DNA from: an uncultured Muribaculum sp.
GTDB taxonomy: Bacteria; Bacteroidota; Bacteroidia; Bacteroidales; Muribaculaceae
Assembly: GCA_910578835.1 (NCBI GenBank)
Contig: CAJTSK010000003.1
Coordinates: 1-64,000 of the forward strand
Length of the DNA: 64,000 nucleotides
Direction of reading: 5' to 3'
The notes under the pieces are model-generated. The model was not told the origin of the DNA. It did no database searches and worked only from the letters and a program-made list of their open reading frames with translations. The position numbers were made by a program, and so were the translations under genes. Positions within the stretch are counted from its first letter, which is position 1, and each line of letters begins with the position of its first letter. Below are positions 60,443 to 64,000 of the stretch, in pieces.

Positions 60443-61879
60443 ATGGACAAAACTTATCACTTTGCAATAGACCTTGGGGCGACAAGCGGTCGCACGATTC
60501 TCGCTACATTTGACGGGAAAAAGGTGGAGATGCAGGAAATATCCCGATTCAAGAATCCGATGATTCCCATTAACGGACACCTCTACTGGAATCTGCCCGG
60601 CATCTACCATGAGGTTTTGCTCGGACTAAAGAAATGCGGAGAGACACTTGCCGAAATATCGCCTATGGCACGTCTGGCGACCATCGGTATCGACACATGG
60701 GGATGTGACGTGGCATTCTTCAATGCCGACGGCTCGCTCGGAGGACTCCCCCACTGCTATCGCGACAGCCACACAGAGGGCGCGGTAGAAAGATTCAGCA
60801 AGAAAGTCCCAAAGGAAAAGACCTACGCGCTTACAGGCATTCAGTTTATGGACTTCAACACCCTGTTTCAGCTTGATACAATGATGAGCAACAATGCTGA
60901 TGCTGTAAAGAAAGCTGACAAGATACTCTTTATTCCTGATGCCCTGGCGTTTATGTTCACCGGAAACGCGGTAACCGAATATACCGTGGCATCGACCTCA
61001 CAGATGTTGAACCCCAACACCGGAACCCTTGATGAAGAATTGCTCTCTGCAATCGGTATACCGACCAACAAATTCGGAAAAATCGTCAATCCGGGAGAAA
61101 CGATAGGCATATTGTCAAAAGATGTGCAGGCTTATACCGGATTGGGCGATGTGCCGGTAATAGCTGTTGCGGGGCACGACACCGCATCGGCTGTAATAGC
61201 CGTCCCCACCCCCGACAAAAACTACGCCTATCTGAGCTGTGGCACATGGTCGCTCCTCGGAGTTGAATCGGAGAAGCCGGTAATCACCGATAAGAGCCGA
61301 CAATACAATTTCACCAACGAAGGAGGTATCGACGGGACAACGCGTCTCCTTAAAAACATATGCGGACTATGGCTGTTTGAACGCTGCCGTGATGAATTTA
61401 AAGATGCCCCGACCGATGTAGCAGAGCTGTCGGCGTTATATCTCTCCTCGCAATGTGAAAGCATCATCAACCCTGACGACCCTGCGTTTGCCCATCCCGA
61501 AGTGATGACCCGTGCCATCAATTCATATTGCGCACAGACACGTCAGGAAATACCGGAGACACCTGCCGACTATATACGCGTAATATTCCGCAGCCTGGCA
61601 AAACGATACAACGAGGTGCTCGGTATGCTGCGGGAAATAGCGCCGGTGAAAATCGACAGGCTTCATGTAATAGGCGGCGGCTCTTACAATAAGTATCTTA
61701 TGCAGCTTACCGCCGACGAGACAGGCATTCCGGTAGTTGCCGGTCCAGGTGAATGTACCGCACTCGGCAACATCCTTGTGCAACTGAGAGCCTGCGGAAG
61801 GGTCGGTGACCTCAATGAGATGCGCAATGTGGCTATCAACTCTACAGAAACAAAAAATTACTTACCAAAACAATCATAA
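60443..61879 (+). CDS. rhaB: Rhamnulokinase
   Basis: 478-residue FGGY-family sugar kinase that phosphorylates L-rhamnulose. 'FAIDLGATSGRTILATFDG' (phosphate 1), 'TIGIDTWGCDVAFFNADG', 'HCYRDSHTEGAV' and 'VAGHDTASAVIAVP', then 'YLSCGTWSLLGVE' and the C-terminal 'LHVIGGGSYNKYLMQLTADETGIPVVAGPGECTALGN'. Length and motifs match RhaB. 24 bp after the esterase gene. Confidence 0.96.
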   Translation: MDKTYHFAIDLGATSGRTILATFDGKKVEMQEISRFKNPMIPINGHLYWNLPGIYHEVLLGLKKCGETLAEISPMARLATIGIDTWGCDVAFFNADGSLGGLPHCYRDSHTEGAVERFSKKVPKEKTYALTGIQFMDFNTLFQLDTMMSNNADAVKKADKILFIPDALAFMFTGNAVTEYTVASTSQMLNPNTGTLDEELLSAIGIPTNKFGKIVNPGETIGILSKDVQAYTGLGDVPVIAVAGHDTASAVIAVPTPDKNYAYLSCGTWSLLGVESEKPVITDKSRQYNFTNEGGIDGTTRLLKNICGLWLFERCRDEFKDAPTDVAELSALYLSSQCESIINPDDPAFAHPEVMTRAINSYCAQTRQEIPETPADYIRVIFRSLAKRYNEVLGMLREIAPVKIDRLHVIGGGSYNKYLMQLTADETGIPVVAGPGECTALGNILVQLRACGRVGDLNEMRNVAINSTETKNYLPKQS

Positions 61880-61885
61880 ACTATC

Positions 61886-63139
61886 ATGAAAGAAGATACT
61901 ATCAGAAAGGCGTATGAAATAGCCCGTGAACGCTATGCCGCCATAGGTGTCGACACCGAAAAAGTACTTGAGCAGATGCAGGATTTTCACCTCAGCATAC
62001 ACTGCTGGCAGGCTGATGATGTTGCCGGATTTGAAAATACCGGCGGTGAGCTGACAGGTGGCATACAGGTCAATGGCAATTACCCCGGAAAAGCGCGCAA
62101 CATCGACGAGCTGCGCGCCGACATACTCTATGCCATGAGCCTCATACCGGGAAAGCATCGTCTTAACCTCCATGAAATCTACGGCGATTTCGGCGGCAAA
62201 TATGTAGACCGCGACCAGTGTTCGGTAGAGCATTTCCAAAGCTGGATTGACTGGGCTAAAGCCAACGACATAAAACTCGACTTTAACTCTACATCTTTTT
62301 CTCACCCCAAAAGCGGCGACCTGAGCCTTGCCAACCCCGACAAGGCGATACGCGATTTCTGGATCGAGCACTCAAAACGTTGCCGCGCCATCTCCCAAGC
62401 TATCGGCGAGGCACAGCAAGACCCCTGTATCATGAACACATGGATACATGACGGCTCAAAGGATATTACCGTGAACCGCTACATGTACCGCGAGTTACTG
62501 AAAGATTCACTCGACCAGATTTTCGAGCATAAATATGACTGGATGAAAGATTGCGTGGAGTCAAAGGTGTTTGGTATCGGACTTGAAAGCTACACAGTAG
62601 GCTCCAACGATTTTTACACCGCCTATGCTGCCAAAAACGACATGATGATTACACTCGATACCGGTCATTTCCACCCGACTGAAAGTGTTGCCGACAAGGT
62701 ATCTGCCATGTTGCTGTTTGTGCCTGAACTGATGCTTCACGTATCGCGTCCCGTACGCTGGGACTCTGACCACGTGACAATCATGGACGACCCCACTCTC
62801 GACCTTTTCAGCGAGATTGTACGTGCAGGCGCACTCAACCGCGTACACTACGGCCTTGACTATTTTGACGGCACCCTCAACCGTATCGGCGCATATGTAA
62901 TCGGTAGCCGCGCAGCGCAGAAGAGTATGCTCCGCGCTCTCCTCGAACCGACTGAAGCGATACGCAAGCTTGAACTTGACGACAAGAAGTTCCAGCGTCT
63001 CGCCATGCTTGAAGAGTGCAAGGTGCTTCCGTGGAATGCCGTGTACGACATGTTCTGCCTCCGTAACAATGTCCCGGTCGGAGAAACCTACATCGCCGCC
63101 GTGGAAAAATATGAACATGACGTCACCGGCAAGCGATGA
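61886..63139 (+). CDS. rhaA: L-rhamnose isomerase
   Basis: 417-residue metal-dependent isomerase converting L-rhamnose to L-rhamnulose. The N-terminal 'LSIHCWQADDVAGFE', 'GKHRLNLHEIYGDFGGK' and 'LDFNSTSFSHPKSGDLSLAN' blocks and metal ligands in 'NTWIHDGSKD', 'GLESYTVGSNDFY' and 'ITLDTGHFHPTE' are characteristic. Stop overlaps the rhaT start (ATGA). Confidence 0.97.
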   Translation: MKEDTIRKAYEIARERYAAIGVDTEKVLEQMQDFHLSIHCWQADDVAGFENTGGELTGGIQVNGNYPGKARNIDELRADILYAMSLIPGKHRLNLHEIYGDFGGKYVDRDQCSVEHFQSWIDWAKANDIKLDFNSTSFSHPKSGDLSLANPDKAIRDFWIEHSKRCRAISQAIGEAQQDPCIMNTWIHDGSKDITVNRYMYRELLKDSLDQIFEHKYDWMKDCVESKVFGIGLESYTVGSNDFYTAYAAKNDMMITLDTGHFHPTESVADKVSAMLLFVPELMLHVSRPVRWDSDHVTIMDDPTLDLFSEIVRAGALNRVHYGLDYFDGTLNRIGAYVIGSRAAQKSMLRALLEPTEAIRKLELDDKKFQRLAMLEECKVLPWNAVYDMFCLRNNVPVGETYIAAVEKYEHDVTGKR

Positions 63140-64000
63140 TACTATTAGGACTGCTGATAATCGCCGTCGGCGCTTTCTGCCAATCGAGTTGCTATGTACC
63201 CATCAACAAGATTAAATCATGGAGCTGGGAAAGCTACTGGATTGTGCAGGGTGTGTTTGCATGGCTTGTCCTCCCATTTTTAGGGGCACTCCTTGCCGTA
63301 CCCGAAGGGCATTCCCTGTGTGAGCTGATTGTACCGTCACAATCGCTCAACATAGGGCTGACCATGCTTTTCGGCGCACTATGGGGTGTAGGCGGACTTA
63401 CTTTCGGACTTTCCATGCGCTACCTTGGTGTGGCGCTCGGGCAATCAATCGCGCTTGGCACATGTGCCGCACTCGGTACCGTGCTCGGACCGGTAATACT
63501 CAACATATTTTTCCCCGAAAACGACCCGCTGTCGCAGCTTACATTTTCGGTGATACTCGGCATAGTGGTCACACTCATAGGTATTGCCATTATCGGTATT
63601 GCCGGCTCGATGAAAGCGTCAACATTGAGCGATGAGGAGAAAAAGGCGGCTGTAAAAGATTTCAATTTCCCGAAGGGCATTGCAATCGCGCTCGTTGCCG
63701 GTTTCATGAGCGGTTGCTTCAACGTTGGTCTCGAATTTGGCAGCGACATCAATTTCGGCAATCTCACCCCCGACATCTACAAGACTCTTCCGGCGACATT
63801 CCTTGTGACACTCGGCGGATTTGTGACCAATGCCATCTATTGCTTCTATCAGAATCAGAAAAACAAGACGTGGGGCGACTACAAGATGACCGGTGTGCTC
63901 GCCAACAACCTGCTTTTCTGCCTGCTTGCCGGAGCATTGTGGTACAGCCAGTTTTTCGGGCTCGCTCTCGGAAAGGGATTTCTTACCGGTTCACCGACGC
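63136..64000 (+). CDS. rhaT: L-rhamnose/proton symporter, 3' end beyond the window
   Basis: First 288 residues of an inner-membrane transporter, cut by the window edge; usual length is about 340. 'GAFCQSSCYVPINKIKSWSWESYWIVQGVFAWLVLPFLGALLAVP' and 'GALWGVGGLTFGLSMRYLGVALGQSIALGTCAALGTVLGP' are RhaT patterns, followed by 'GFMSGCFNVGLEFG'. The ATG at 63136 overlaps the rhaA stop by 4 bp. It imports rhamnose for rhaM/A/B. Confidence 0.94.
   Translation, partial: MILLGLLIIAVGAFCQSSCYVPINKIKSWSWESYWIVQGVFAWLVLPFLGALLAVPEGHSLCELIVPSQSLNIGLTMLFGALWGVGGLTFGLSMRYLGVALGQSIALGTCAALGTVLGPVILNIFFPENDPLSQLTFSVILGIVVTLIGIAIIGIAGSMKASTLSDEEKKAAVKDFNFPKGIAIALVAGFMSGCFNVGLEFGSDINFGNLTPDIYKTLPATFLVTLGGFVTNAIYCFYQNQKNKTWGDYKMTGVLANNLLFCLLAGALWYSQFFGLALGKGFLTGSPT

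Overview
The window is a chromosomal segment of a Bacteroidales bacterium, most likely family Muribaculaceae (inference from gene content, not from a marker gene). The support seen in the sequence is: a TonB-dependent receptor paired with a DUF4249 lipoprotein, a secreted protein with a type IX secretion (T9SS) C-terminal domain, DUF4252 and DUF4923 proteins, a TonB-family protein with a short Cys-rich head, almost no Shine-Dalgarno sequences, and repeated Bacteroidetes promoter signals (-33 TTTG, -7 TAnnTTTG) upstream of genes. Nearly all genes are housekeeping, envelope or nutrient-use genes. I see no tRNA, rRNA, CRISPR array, phage or full-length insertion sequence.

Layout. 0.1-3.4 kb: TonB-dependent receptor and DUF4249 lipoprotein (minus). 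3.4-9 kb: sugar kinase, serB, patatin/beta-barrel protein, lrgAB. 9-12 kb (minus): rarA, then an ECF sigma factor, a probable anti-sigma factor and a DUF4252 protein. 12.2-15.1 kb: small membrane protein, PstS-like lipoprotein, TPR protein. 15.1-15.5 kb: a gene-free, hairpin-rich stretch closed by inward-pointing terminators. 15.5-23.5 kb: T9SS-type secreted protein, 5'-nucleotidase, GH3/serine-hydrolase fusion, gdhA. 23.5-32.3 kb: NhaC antiporter, rlmH, nadC, HAD phosphatase, MATE exporter, FAD protein, TonB-family protein, purH. 32.4-38.2 kb: the cell-elongation cluster mreB-mreC-mreD-mrdA-rodA. 38.3-42.1 kb: LysE exporter, CBM9-like protein, DUF4923 protein and two convergent NlpC/P60 hydrolases.

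42.2-51.2 kb is the most distinctive region: a complete urease operon, ureA-B-C-E-F-G-D, followed by a urea channel and gpmA, and facing a His-rich COG0523 metallochaperone GTPase. The operon would take up urea, hydrolyse it and release ammonia, which the NADP-type glutamate dehydrogenase at 22 kb could assimilate. A 348-bp element with 33-bp terminal inverted repeats (31/33 identical) sits directly after the ureG stop codon and separates ureG from ureD. Its two arms carry convergent, homologous mini-ORFs that meet tail to tail. The outer 15-18 bp of its ends also occur alone just before the start codons of nadC and the TonB-family gene.

51.4-64 kb: outer-membrane barrel, CE15 esterase, valS and a GH2 enzyme on the minus strand, divergent from a rhamnose operon (rhaM, a double SGNH/CE12-like esterase, rhaB, rhaA, rhaT) that runs off the right edge. 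Together these suggest use of rhamnose-containing plant glycans such as pectin.
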